Shown here piece after piece: positions 1 through 5,679 of a stretch of 14,501 nt of DNA (its first letter is position 1; every line of letters begins with the position of its first letter). The notes beneath the pieces are model-generated. The model was not told where the DNA came from, made no database searches, and was given only the letters and a program-made list of their open reading frames with translations. The translations under genes were made by a program, and so were the position numbers. The DNA comes from Aalborgiella sp043775055 (GTDB taxonomy: Bacteria; Pseudomonadota; Gammaproteobacteria; Burkholderiales; Burkholderiaceae_C), in NCBI GenBank assembly GCA_043775055.1, contig JAYVSU010000009.1, positions 1 to 14,501 of the forward strand. Reading direction: 5' to 3'.

Positions 1-1
1 G

Positions 2-619
2 AAGCCCGGCATCGGCAGCTACGACAAGTTCAAAACCTTGTTTGAAAAGTACAGCTTGGAAGCGGGTAAAAAGCAATACCTCATCCCCTACTTCATCGCC
101 GCCCACCCCGGCACGAGCGATGAGGACATGATGAATTTAGCCATTTGGTTAAAAAAGAACGGCTTCCGCGCCGACCAAGTGCAAACCTTCTACCCCAGCC
201 CCATGGCCACCGCCACGGCCATGTACCACAGCAACAAAAACCCGCTGCGCAAAATCACCCGCGACAGCGAGACGGTAGACATCGTGCGCGGCGACAAACG
301 CCGCCGCCTGCACAAAGCCTTCCTACGCTACCACGACGCCAACAACTGGCCACTCCTGCGCGAAGCCCTGAAAACCATGGGCAGGTCAGACCTCATAGGC
401 AACGGCAAACACCACCTCATCCCCACCTTTCAGCCGTTGAACAGCACTGGCACTGCCAACTACACCAGCGCCCGTAAAAAGAACTCGACGTCAGATTCAG
501 GCACGTCAGCAGCGCTGAGCGTGAAAGCCAAACCGGGGCGAATGTTGACGCAGCATACGGGGTTGCCGCCTCGGGATAACGGCTCCAAGCCGCTCAAGAC
601 TGCAAAACCTCGGAAATAG
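2..619 (+). CDS. ygiQ: YgiQ family radical SAM protein, C-terminal part
   Basis: The reading frame is open from base 2, so the gene starts upstream of the window; only about the last 205 residues are present. The segment is the conserved C-terminal part of the YgiQ (UPF0313) radical SAM family. It shows the runs YLIPYFIAAHPGTSDEDM, WLKKNGFRADQVQTFYPSP, TAMYHSNKNPL and, later, GRSDLIGNGKHHLIP. The radical SAM cysteine cluster lies in the missing N-terminal part. After about residue 150 of the visible part the sequence becomes a basic, low-complexity tail rich in Ser, Thr, Lys and Arg that ends PLKTAKPRK; such tails vary in this family. The biochemical role of YgiQ is not established. The TTG at 38 is only an internal codon. 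A repeat copy begins 16 bp after the stop. Confidence 0.9.
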   Translation, partial: KPGIGSYDKFKTLFEKYSLEAGKKQYLIPYFIAAHPGTSDEDMMNLAIWLKKNGFRADQVQTFYPSPMATATAMYHSNKNPLRKITRDSETVDIVRGDKRRRLHKAFLRYHDANNWPLLREALKTMGRSDLIGNGKHHLIPTFQPLNSTGTANYTSARKKNSTSDSGTSAALSVKAKPGRMLTQHTGLPPRDNGSKPLKTAKPRK

Positions 620-634
620 CGGTGAATATGACTG

Positions 635-678
635 TAGCCGGCGTATTTATTGCCTGAGGTGCTATTTTATTTATTGCA
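635..678 (+). repeat. Dispersed repeat copy R1
   Basis: This copy begins TAGCCGGCGTATTTATTG (635-652), continues CCTGAGG, and ends with the A+T-rich arm region GCTATTTTATTTATTGC (661-677). It shares the core with five other copies in the window. In this copy the terminal hairpin is imperfect, because GCTAT is followed by ATTGC rather than ATAGC. It lies between the ygiQ stop and the start of the membrane-protein gene, inverted relative to copy R2. Confidence 0.85.
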
Positions 679-702
679 AATTTGATAATTTTATTGTGTA
701 AC
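674..702 (+). promoter_or_regulatory. Possible promoter of the membrane-protein gene
   Basis: TTGCAA (674-679) and TGTAAC (697-702) are separated by 17 bp and match the sigma70 -35 and -10 boxes at four positions each. The -35 box would lie inside the end of repeat R1. Transcription would start almost at the ATG at 707, which has no Shine-Dalgarno sequence. The region is so A+T-rich that chance matches are likely. Confidence 0.25.
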
Positions 703-706
703 TAAT

Positions 707-1288
707 ATGTTTTCATCAATGTCTACTACCGATTGGTTGACACTTGCGTTGGTTGTAATTACAGCCTTATATGCGTTGGCTACTTATGAAATTCTCAAAG
801 CGAATAAAAAAGTGGTCGAGGCAATGGATATTCAAATTGAAGCTCAACTTCGCCCATATTTAGTGGCTTCTATATGTACTCGTCCTGGGGAAGCCGTTTT
901 GCTGCTTGAAATTCAAAACACTGGAAAATCACCCGCTCAGAATACGCGACTAACAATTGATAAAGATTTTTACTTCAACGCAGATGCTAGCTCTAGAAAC
1001 TTAGCAAAACTCCCAATTTTCACGCAGCCAATTGAATCGTTTGCGCCTAACGCAAAAATTCCTTTTATGCTCGGCATTGGACACACAATATTTTCTAAAG
1101 ATGTTGATGACTCAATATGCCCTAAGGTTTTCACAATAACAGCTGAGTATTCGTTTGCAGGTAAACAATATATAGAAAGAAATATCATTGATCTTCAACC
1201 AATGTTATTTAGCAGCACAGAGCATGACCCGATCGCTAGAGAAATCAAGAATTTACGAGAAAGTATTGAAAAGTTACGTAGTAAATAA
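707..1288 (+). CDS. Hypothetical membrane-anchored protein
   Basis: This 193-residue protein has one hydrophobic segment at about residues 9-27 (LTLALVVITALYALATYEI). A charged stretch, KANKKVVEAMDIQIEAQLRPYL, follows, and then a mostly beta-rich soluble region. It ends with a Lys/Arg/Glu-rich helix that may be coiled (about 172-193). Many bacteria carry uncharacterised proteins with this layout: one N-terminal helix, then a motif like EAQLRPY. No catalytic motif is visible and I assign no function. The gene is much richer in A+T than ygiQ upstream or the catabolic genes downstream, and it sits between two inverted repeat copies, which suggests acquisition by transfer. No Shine-Dalgarno sequence precedes the ATG at 707; ATG 719 is an alternative start. 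The reading frame itself is convincing because it is long and open in A+T-rich DNA. Confidence 0.75.
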   Translation: MFSSMSTTDWLTLALVVITALYALATYEILKANKKVVEAMDIQIEAQLRPYLVASICTRPGEAVLLLEIQNTGKSPAQNTRLTIDKDFYFNADASSRNLAKLPIFTQPIESFAPNAKIPFMLGIGHTIFSKDVDDSICPKVFTITAEYSFAGKQYIERNIIDLQPMLFSSTEHDPIAREIKNLRESIEKLRSK

Positions 1289-1290
1289 TT

Positions 1291-1338
1291 TACTATAAAT
1301 TTTATAGCGTCCTAGTCAATAAATACGCCGGCTACAGC
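1291..1338 (-). repeat. Dispersed repeat copy R2 (inverted)
   Basis: Read on the minus strand this copy is GGCTGTAGCCGGCGTATTTA followed by TTGACTAGGAC and the hairpin GCTAT-AAAATTT-ATAGT. The core matches R1 from GTAGCCGGCG through TATTTATTG. It lies between the convergent ends of the membrane-protein gene and the YafQ-like toxin gene, where the hairpin could act as a weak bidirectional terminator. Confidence 0.85.
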
Positions 1339-1364
1339 CAAATTTACCTCATATTTTCCGCATT

Positions 1365-1646
1365 TCACAACCCAAGCTCAGAATGCGAACCTATCCGCAC
1401 AAGCTGCAGCGTTTCTTCATCTGGTTTTCTATAAATCAATACCAAGTCGGGTTTAACGTGGCAGTCTCGGTGGTCGCTCCACTGGCCAGTTAGGGCATGG
1501 TCGCGCAGGCGCTCTGCTAGGGGTTGGTCATCTGCAAGCTGCTGCAGTAGCTCGGCGAACTCACCCTCTAATGCCGTTTTGTGCTTTCCTTTTAACTCAC
1601 GTTTGTAGTCGCGCTTGAAGCTGTTGGTCGACTCAATCCGGCGCAT
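1365..1646 (-). CDS. yafQ: YafQ-like mRNA interferase toxin (RelE superfamily)
   Basis: This 93-residue protein is a YafQ-type toxin of a type II toxin-antitoxin pair. YafQ enzymes cut mRNA on the ribosome. The family signature is clear in HALTGQWSDHRDCHVKPDLVLIY (about 50-72) and RIGSHSELGL (84-93). His50, His63, Asp67 and His88 match, by position, the residues known to matter in E. coli YafQ (His50, His63, Asp67, His87). The usual Phe after SHSEL is replaced by Gly-Leu at the very end. The start codon overlaps the end of the antitoxin gene by 14 bp, so the two are translationally coupled, with antitoxin first as is normal for dinJ-yafQ. Full length for the family. The symbol is by family resemblance. 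Confidence 0.9.
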   Translation of the reverse strand: MRRIESTNSFKRDYKRELKGKHKTALEGEFAELLQQLADDQPLAERLRDHALTGQWSDHRDCHVKPDLVLIYRKPDEETLQLVRIGSHSELGL

Positions 1647-1896
1647 TCAAGTCTGCCATCAAGTCTGCAACGGAGTTGAAGGACGGCAAATTGCCAGCGC
1701 GTGCTTCGCGCATGGCGGCGACGGTTTTGGCATTGGGTACCAAGGGGTCAAAAGGTAAAACGTGGTCGTGCGCGACCTTGGTCAGCATCATCCGCACTGC
1801 GTCGGACACCGTTAAACCCATCGCAGCCAGCGCGGCAGCGGCTTCGTCACGTATGGCGCTGTTGATTCGGGTTTGGACAAGGGCATTGGCTGACAT
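1633..1896 (-). CDS. dinJ: DinJ/RelB family antitoxin
   Basis: The partner of the YafQ-like toxin, 87 residues from ATG 1896. The N-terminal half (ALVQTRINSAIRDEAAAALAAMGLTVSDAVRMML) is the ribbon-helix-helix DNA-binding domain of the RelB/DinJ family; the C-terminal part (about 50-87) would wrap the toxin. I chose ATG 1896 because AGGAGA lies 7 bases upstream. The longer in-frame start at 1944 would add 16 residues with no ribosome binding site and would run through the probable operator. The antitoxin would bind as a dimer or as a toxin complex to the repeats upstream (1925-1976) and repress its own operon. The stop lies inside the toxin gene. Confidence 0.9.
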   Translation of the reverse strand: MSANALVQTRINSAIRDEAAAALAAMGLTVSDAVRMMLTKVAHDHVLPFDPLVPNAKTVAAMREARAGNLPSFNSVADLMADLNAPD

Positions 1897-1924
1897 GATC
1901 ATTCTCCTGCTATTTGATTGACAT

Positions 1925-1976
1925 TGTAATTCAAATGCATTCAATAATCATCAAATGCATTACAAAAACATTACAA
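1925..1976 (-). promoter_or_regulatory. Probable operator of the dinJ-yafQ operon
   Basis: Upstream of the antitoxin ATG the direct repeat TCAAATGCATT occurs at 1931-1941 and 1951-1961, exactly 20 bp apart, about two helical turns. Each unit contains the self-complementary AATGCATT. Further out, TTGTAAT (1925-1931) is inverted with respect to ATTACAA at 1959-1965 and 1970-1976. Paired sites on one helix face are what cooperative ribbon-helix-helix dimers bind. I could not place unambiguous -35 and -10 boxes. Confidence 0.55.
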
Positions 1977-2000
1977 AGACAAATAAGTATCGAAAAGTCT

Positions 2001-2028
2001 ATGGATTCCCACCTTCGCGGGAATGACA
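2001..2028. repeat. REP-like hairpin repeat
   Basis: TGGATTCCCACCTTCGCGGGAATGAC is closely similar to a hairpin repeat seen widely in proteobacterial genomes (general form ATTCCCGC...GCGGGAAT). ATTCCC (2005-2010) pairs with GGGAAT (2019-2024) around an 8-base loop. The A at 2011 weakens the inner stem compared with the common form. It lies between the divergent dinJ-yafQ operon and repeat R3. Confidence 0.6.
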
Positions 2029-2053
2029 GCGGTTTTATCGCCTAAATATGCAT

Positions 2054-2098
2054 CTAGCCGGCGTATTTATTGCCTAAGCCGCTATAAAGTAAATAGCA
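2054..2098 (+). repeat. Dispersed repeat copy R3
   Basis: CTAGCCGGCGTATTTATTG (2054-2072) is followed by CCTAAGCC and a perfect hairpin, GCTAT (2081-2085), AAAGTAA, ATAGC (2093-2097). It lies between the divergent toxin-antitoxin operons, about 20 bp upstream of the -35 box of the second one. Confidence 0.85.
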
Positions 2099-2118
2099 AA
2101 ATTTGACGTACTGATGCA

Positions 2119-2146
2119 TTGACATCTGTAACCCATGAGCTACAAT
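2119..2146 (+). promoter_or_regulatory. Sigma70-type promoter of the HigBA-like operon
   Basis: TTGACA (2119-2124) is a perfect -35 box and TACAAT (2141-2146) matches the -10 consensus at five of six positions, with a 16 bp spacer. Only five bases separate the -10 box from the A of the toxin ATG at 2152. Transcription should therefore begin at or beside the start codon, which implies a leaderless message. Confidence 0.65.
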
Positions 2147-2151
2147 CAGGC

Positions 2152-2474
2152 ATGTACAAAATCGAACGAACTGCCCGTTTTGACGACTGGTTGAAGTCGC
2201 TCAAAGACACCATAGCAGACGGCGTATTTTGGCTCGGTTGGATATGCTGGCGCTGGGGCATTGGGGTGATTGCAAGTCTGTGGGCGATGCGGTTACTGAG
2301 CTGCGGATTCACATTAGCCCAGGCTATAGGGTTTATTGCTGGCAAGACGGTGCTGTGATTGTGGTGGCGCTGTGCGGCGGCGACAAAGATAGCCAAGACC
2401 GTGATATTGCGGATGCAAAGGCAATGGCAAAGCAGTTGCAAGCCGATGCAGGTGGTACATCTAGCAAACATTGA
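2152..2474 (+). pseudogene. HI1419/HigB-like toxin gene, frameshifted
   Basis: This encodes a toxin of the HI1419-type (HigB-like, RelE superfamily; addiction module killer protein) in two frames. The first frame gives MYKIERTARFDDWLKSLKDT up to Ile-Ala-Asp at about 2220. The second frame, from about 2220 to the stop at 2472-2474, gives the rest, including ARLDMLALGHWGDCKSVGD, ELRIHISPGYRVYCW and CGGDKDSQDRDIADA. These match the usual family blocks in order. A single missing C in GACGGCGTATTTTGG (read as GACCGG) would restore Asp-Arg-Arg-Ile-Leu-Ala-Arg-Leu and one 107-residue frame, a normal length. As it stands the first frame runs into unrelated sequence and stops at 2358. No slippery heptamer is visible, so a real or sequencing frameshift is likelier than programmed frameshifting. 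The antitoxin gene follows after 12 bp and is intact. Confidence 0.8.
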
Positions 2475-2486
2475 AAGGAAAGTTTT

Positions 2487-2801
2487 ATGAACGCAAACGC
2501 ACGTGAAAAACTAGGTGTCAAACCGTTTGACTCGGCAGACTATCTGCAAACGCAAGAGGATATGGAGCAGTATTTTGAAGCCTGCTTGCAAGAAGGCGAC
2601 CCCGCTCTGGTGCAGCACGCTTTAGGGGCGATAGCGCGCGCACGTGGCATGGTGCAACTCGCCAAAGACACCGGCCTGAGCCGTGAGGGGCTTTACCGAT
2701 CGCTGTCTGCCGACGGCAACCCTGAGTTTGCAACCATCATGAAAGTGACAAAAGCGCTCGGTTTGAGCTTGCATGCAGGTTTGTCAGCGCGAGCGGTTTG
2801 A
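2487..2801 (+). CDS. HI1420/HigA-like antitoxin (addiction module antidote protein)
   Basis: This 104-residue DNA-binding protein is the antitoxin that pairs with HI1419-type toxins; here it follows the toxin, the usual order for this type. The N-terminal part (about 10-45) has the typical start, FDSADYLQTQEDMEQYFEAC. A helix-turn-helix follows (about 55-95), with LAKDTGLSREGLYRSLS and the NPEFATIMKVTKALGL recognition region. AAAGGAAAG lies about 6-8 bases upstream of ATG 2487. The gene is complete although its toxin partner is frameshifted, as expected if the toxin is lost first. Its stop overlaps the ribosome binding site of the VOC gene, so the two are probably co-transcribed. Confidence 0.9.
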   Translation: MNANAREKLGVKPFDSADYLQTQEDMEQYFEACLQEGDPALVQHALGAIARARGMVQLAKDTGLSREGLYRSLSADGNPEFATIMKVTKALGLSLHAGLSARAV

Positions 2802-2812
2802 GGAGAAATACC

Positions 2813-3298
2813 ATGACAACGATTGCTAAAAACACCATCTGTATTTGGTACAACGACGATGCTGAAGGGGCTGCGCGGTTTTATGCAAAGACGTTTCCTG
2901 ACTCTTCTGTCAGCGCTGTGCACCGCGCCCCTGGGGACAACCCGTCTAGCAAGGAAGGGGCTGTTTTAACCGTCGAATTCACGGTCTTGGGGATTCCCTG
3001 CTTGGGGCTTAATGGCGGGCCGATGTTTAAACACAGCGAGGCCTTCTCGTTCCAAGTCGCAACCGACGATCAAGCTGAAACAGACCGCTACTGGAACGCC
3101 ATTGTTGGCAACGGCGGCCAGATAAGCGATTGCGGCTGGTGCAAAGACAAATGGGGCATTTCATGGCAAATCACGCCCACCGCCCTCACCAAAGCCTATA
3201 CCAGCCCCGACCGAGCAGCCGCCAAACGCGCCTTTAACGCCATGATGACGATGCAAAAAATAGACATTGCGGCTATTGAGGCTGCATTTCATGGCTGA
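2813..3298 (+). CDS. VOC/PhnB-like protein (3-demethylubiquinone methyltransferase-like)
   Basis: This 161-residue cytoplasmic protein belongs to the vicinal oxygen chelate (glyoxalase/bleomycin resistance) superfamily, PhnB-like branch. It begins TICIWYNDDAEGAARFYAKT, the usual first beta-alpha unit. It continues with LTVEFTVLGIPCLGLNGGP and FSFQVATDDQAETDRYWNAI, then CGWCKDKWGISWQI, the block typical of the family. The name 3-demethylubiquinone methyltransferase often given to it is a database label without biochemical support. I start at ATG 2813 because GAGGAGA lies 6-7 bases upstream; TTG 2798 would add five residues and has no such site. The last 8 bp overlap the start of the YdeI-like gene. 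Substrate unknown. Confidence 0.88.
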   Translation: MTTIAKNTICIWYNDDAEGAARFYAKTFPDSSVSAVHRAPGDNPSSKEGAVLTVEFTVLGIPCLGLNGGPMFKHSEAFSFQVATDDQAETDRYWNAIVGNGGQISDCGWCKDKWGISWQITPTALTKAYTSPDRAAAKRAFNAMMTMQKIDIAAIEAAFHG

Positions 3299-3941
3299 AA
3301 TGGCCCAAATGGCTAAATCGGCTAGCAACTACTTCACATCCGGCTGCGGGCGCTGCCCCAAGGGGGGCACGCCTGACTGCAAGGTCAACACTTGGCAGGC
3401 GGAGCTGGCGGCGCTACGGGCGTTGGTACTTGCCAGCGGGTTGACTGAAGAGGTCAAATGGGGTGTGCCTTGCTACACGCTTGAGGTTGGCAAAAAGCCG
3501 ACCAATGTGGTTTTAATCCACTCGTTTAAAGAGTATTGCGCACTGTTTTTTTTCAAAGGCGCTTTGCTGAAAGACCCCAAGAGCCTGCTGATCCAGCAAA
3601 CCGACAATGTGCAGGCGGGGCGGCAGTTGCGGTTTACGGATGTGCGGGACGTTGTGGCGCTGAAAACGACCATCCAAGCCTTCCTCAAGGATGCCATAGC
3701 CGTTGAACAAGCGGGTTTGAAGGTGGCAATGAAACCGACGGCTGAATTTGCGATGCCTGTGGAGTTTCAAACCCAATTAGACGCATCCCCCGCCCTGAAA
3801 ACGGCTTTTGAGGCGCTGACACCGGGGCGGCAGCGGGCGTACTTGCTGCATTTTGCTGCGCCTAAACAATCTAAGACTCGGGATTCACGCATTGAAAAAT
3901 GCACACCCATGATCTTGAACGGCAAAGGTTTGTTGGATTAG
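3291..3941 (+). CDS. YdeI/OmdA-like DUF1801 family protein
   Basis: A 216-residue protein of the YdeI (DUF1801, OmpD-associated) family. The signature block covers about residues 30-85, with WQAELAALRALVLASGLTEE, VKWGVPCYTLEVGKKPTNVV and FKEYCALFFFKGALLKD. Further blocks are QAGRQLRFTDVRDV and, near the C-terminus, LTPGRQRAYLLHFAAPKQSKTRDSRIEKC, typical of the second domain. The segment SGCGRCPKGGTPDCKVNTW near the N-terminus is seen in part of the family. Molecular function is not established. ATG 3291 overlaps the stop of the VOC gene (ATGGCTGA), suggesting translational coupling; the longer TTG start at 3267 is less likely. Confidence 0.85.
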   Translation: MAEMAQMAKSASNYFTSGCGRCPKGGTPDCKVNTWQAELAALRALVLASGLTEEVKWGVPCYTLEVGKKPTNVVLIHSFKEYCALFFFKGALLKDPKSLLIQQTDNVQAGRQLRFTDVRDVVALKTTIQAFLKDAIAVEQAGLKVAMKPTAEFAMPVEFQTQLDASPALKTAFEALTPGRQRAYLLHFAAPKQSKTRDSRIEKCTPMILNGKGLLD

Positions 3942-3961
3942 TTGCGGGGTTTAAGCGCTGC

Positions 3962-3990
3962 TTGTGGATTTTCAAACTTGCTGATATAGT
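3962..3990 (+). promoter_or_regulatory. Predicted promoter of the FAD hydroxylase operon
   Basis: TTGTGG (3962-3967) and TATAGT (3985-3990) are spaced by 17 bp. The -10 box matches five of six consensus bases and the -35 box keeps the TTG. The start of transcription would be near 3997, about 45 bp before the ATG at 4042. It is the best-scoring pair I see in the 100 bp gap. Confidence 0.5.
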
Positions 3991-4002
3991 TGCGCACGCA
4001 AC
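3989..4002. promoter_or_regulatory. Palindromic operator, probably for the operon's MarR protein
   Basis: GTTGCG-CA-CGCAAC is a perfect inverted repeat with ATAT-type flanks on both sides (3984-3988 and 4005-4008). Its shape, short arms with GTTGC/GCAAC and A+T flanks, is like many MarR-family operators. It overlaps the end of the predicted -10 box and the start site, so a bound dimer would block transcription. Confidence 0.55.
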
Positions 4003-4041
4003 CAATATTTCACACTGTCCATAAGTTTTAAGGCAATCTCC

Positions 4042-5679
4042 ATGTCAAACCCTACTAGCCTCCTCGCGCGCACACCTGTCCTCATCGCCGGTGGCGGGCC
4101 GGTCGGGCTGACGATGGCGGCGCTGCTGTCCAATTATGGCATTGCCAGTTTGGTGATTGAGGCGGACGCTGGGTATTGCAGCGGCAGCCGGGCGATTTGC
4201 ATGTCGCGCCGCTCGCAGGAGATTTTGGGCTGGGTGGGTGCGGACAAACCGCTGGTGGAGAAGGGTTTGTCGTGGGTTGGGGGGCGCAGTTATTACAAGG
4301 ACACGGAGGTCTTGCATTTTCAGATGCCCAGCGATGCGACACAGCGGTTTGCGCCCATGGTCAATATCCAGCAGTATTTTGTGGAGGAATACGCGGCCGA
4401 GGCTGCCAAAAGGCACGGCGATTTGGTCGATATTCGCTGGAACAGCTGCGTCAGCGCGGTGCGCCCCTTGGCAAACGGTAATGAAGTCGATGTCGTCAAC
4501 GCCGACGGCAAGACGCAAACCATCCACGCCGACTGGCTTGTCGCCTGCGACGGTGGGCGCAGCACGGTGCGGGAGCAGTTGGGTTTGCAGTTGCAGGGCA
4601 TGCAGTACGACGGCAAATACGTGATTGTGGATATCCGCCAAAAAACCAAACGCGAGGTCGAGCGGCTGGCGTGGTTTGACCCGCCAAGCAACCCCGGCTC
4701 GACAATTTTGATGCACCGTCAGCCTGAGGATGTGTGGCGGATTGACTACCAAATCCGCGACGATGAAGACCCGCTGGAGGCCATCAAGCCCGAAAACGTG
4801 CTGCCCCGCGTGCAAAGCCACCTGACGATGATTGGCGAGACTGAGCCGTGGGAGACGCTGTGGATTTCTATCTACAACGCCAAGTGTTTGAGTTTGGAGA
4901 AGTATCGGCACAACCGCGTCCTTTTTGCGGGCGATGCTGCCCATTTGGTGCCGATTTTTGGGGTGCGCGGGCTGAATTCTGGGCTGGACGATGCCAGCAG
5001 CTTGGCCTGGCGGCTGGCGCGCGTCATCCATGGCAGCTCGCCCGACAGCCTATTGGACAGCTACAGCACCGAGCGCGTCCACGCCGCGCATGAAAACATG
5101 GCCTACGGGGCCAAAAGCACCGAGTTCATGGCACCGCCTAACTTCGCCTTCAAGCTGATGCGCGAGGCGACGCTCAAACTGGCGCTGGACGATGAAAAAG
5201 TGCGCTCGCTGATCAACCCGCGCCAATCAACGCCGATTCAATACATTGGCTCGGCTTTGAACGTGGCGGATAAAGACAGCTGGAGCAACGACTTAACCGC
5301 GCCAGGCATGCCCATGCCAGACATGCTGCTGGATGAAGGCTCACAAATGCGCCAGTATTTGTCGCAGCAGTTTGGCCACAGCTTTTTTTGCATGGTCATT
5401 GGTGGTGAGTTAGGGAGCGATTTGCAGGCGTCTGAAGCTGACAAATTGGCTCACATGGGCATCAAAATTATGAGCATAACAGGCAATAAATACGTCGGCT
5501 ACAGCCATTTTGGACTCTCAAATGGCGTTGAAAAAGCCCTCATCTTGGTGCGCCCAGACGGCTACGTCATGGGGCGTTGGCGTGGCCACAGCGTCGAGCC
5601 AGTGCGCTTGGCGATGCAGCGCGTGATGACTAAAACCATGGGAATAAATACGGGAATAGATAAGGGAGAACAAGCATGA
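4042..5679 (+). CDS. FAD-dependent aromatic hydroxylase (MhpA/PheA-TfdB-like)
   Basis: A 545-residue flavoprotein monooxygenase of the group that hydroxylates aromatic rings using NAD(P)H and O2. The Rossmann motif GGGPVG is at residues 17-22 and the acidic end of strand 2 is Glu40. The DG motif (ACDGGRSTVR) is near 168-177. The GD motif AGDAAHLVPIFGVRGLNSG is near 296-314. A thioredoxin-like C-terminal domain (about 430-540) ends with the usual ILVRPDGYVMGRWRG. The substrate is not readable; 3-(3-hydroxyphenyl)propionate is only one possibility. AAGG lies 8 bases before ATG 4042. The stop overlaps the next start (ATGA). Codons 5482-5506 are a copy of the intergenic repeat and encode GNKYVGYS in the C-terminal domain. 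Confidence 0.88.
   Translation: MSNPTSLLARTPVLIAGGGPVGLTMAALLSNYGIASLVIEADAGYCSGSRAICMSRRSQEILGWVGADKPLVEKGLSWVGGRSYYKDTEVLHFQMPSDATQRFAPMVNIQQYFVEEYAAEAAKRHGDLVDIRWNSCVSAVRPLANGNEVDVVNADGKTQTIHADWLVACDGGRSTVREQLGLQLQGMQYDGKYVIVDIRQKTKREVERLAWFDPPSNPGSTILMHRQPEDVWRIDYQIRDDEDPLEAIKPENVLPRVQSHLTMIGETEPWETLWISIYNAKCLSLEKYRHNRVLFAGDAAHLVPIFGVRGLNSGLDDASSLAWRLARVIHGSSPDSLLDSYSTERVHAAHENMAYGAKSTEFMAPPNFAFKLMREATLKLALDDEKVRSLINPRQSTPIQYIGSALNVADKDSWSNDLTAPGMPMPDMLLDEGSQMRQYLSQQFGHSFFCMVIGGELGSDLQASEADKLAHMGIKIMSITGNKYVGYSHFGLSNGVEKALILVRPDGYVMGRWRGHSVEPVRLAMQRVMTKTMGINTGIDKGEQA
5464..5508 (-). repeat. Dispersed repeat copy R6, inside a coding sequence
   Basis: On the minus strand the core reads TGTAGCCGACGTATTTATTG followed by CCTG, differing from R1 at one base (A for G in GCCGRCG) over about 23 positions. 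After it comes TTATGCTCATAATTTT, where only parts of the A+T arm remain recognisable. The coding strand is the plus strand, so the element is translated as GNKYVGYS within the FAD hydroxylase. Confidence 0.75.

Noticed and set aside
635..2098. A chromosomal integron cassette array, suggested by repeats alternating with toxin-antitoxin and unknown genes
   Set aside because: The repeats lack the GTTRRRY/RYYYAAC ends of attC sites, occur in both orientations and also lie far outside the stretch; no integrase gene is visible.
2210..2235. Programmed -1 frameshifting in the HigB-like toxin gene
   Set aside because: No X-XXY-YYZ slippery heptamer is in the correct frame around GTATTTTGG, and a single lost base explains the break more simply.
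4045..5031. A 328-codon minus-strand frame opposite the FAD hydroxylase
   Set aside because: It is the antisense shadow of a G+C-rich conserved gene, with many His, Pro, Gln and Arg residues typical of such shadows.
5642..5660. AATAAATACG near the end of the FAD hydroxylase gene as a further repeat copy
   Set aside because: Only ten A+T-rich bases match the inverted repeat core; the GCCGGC part and the hairpin are missing.
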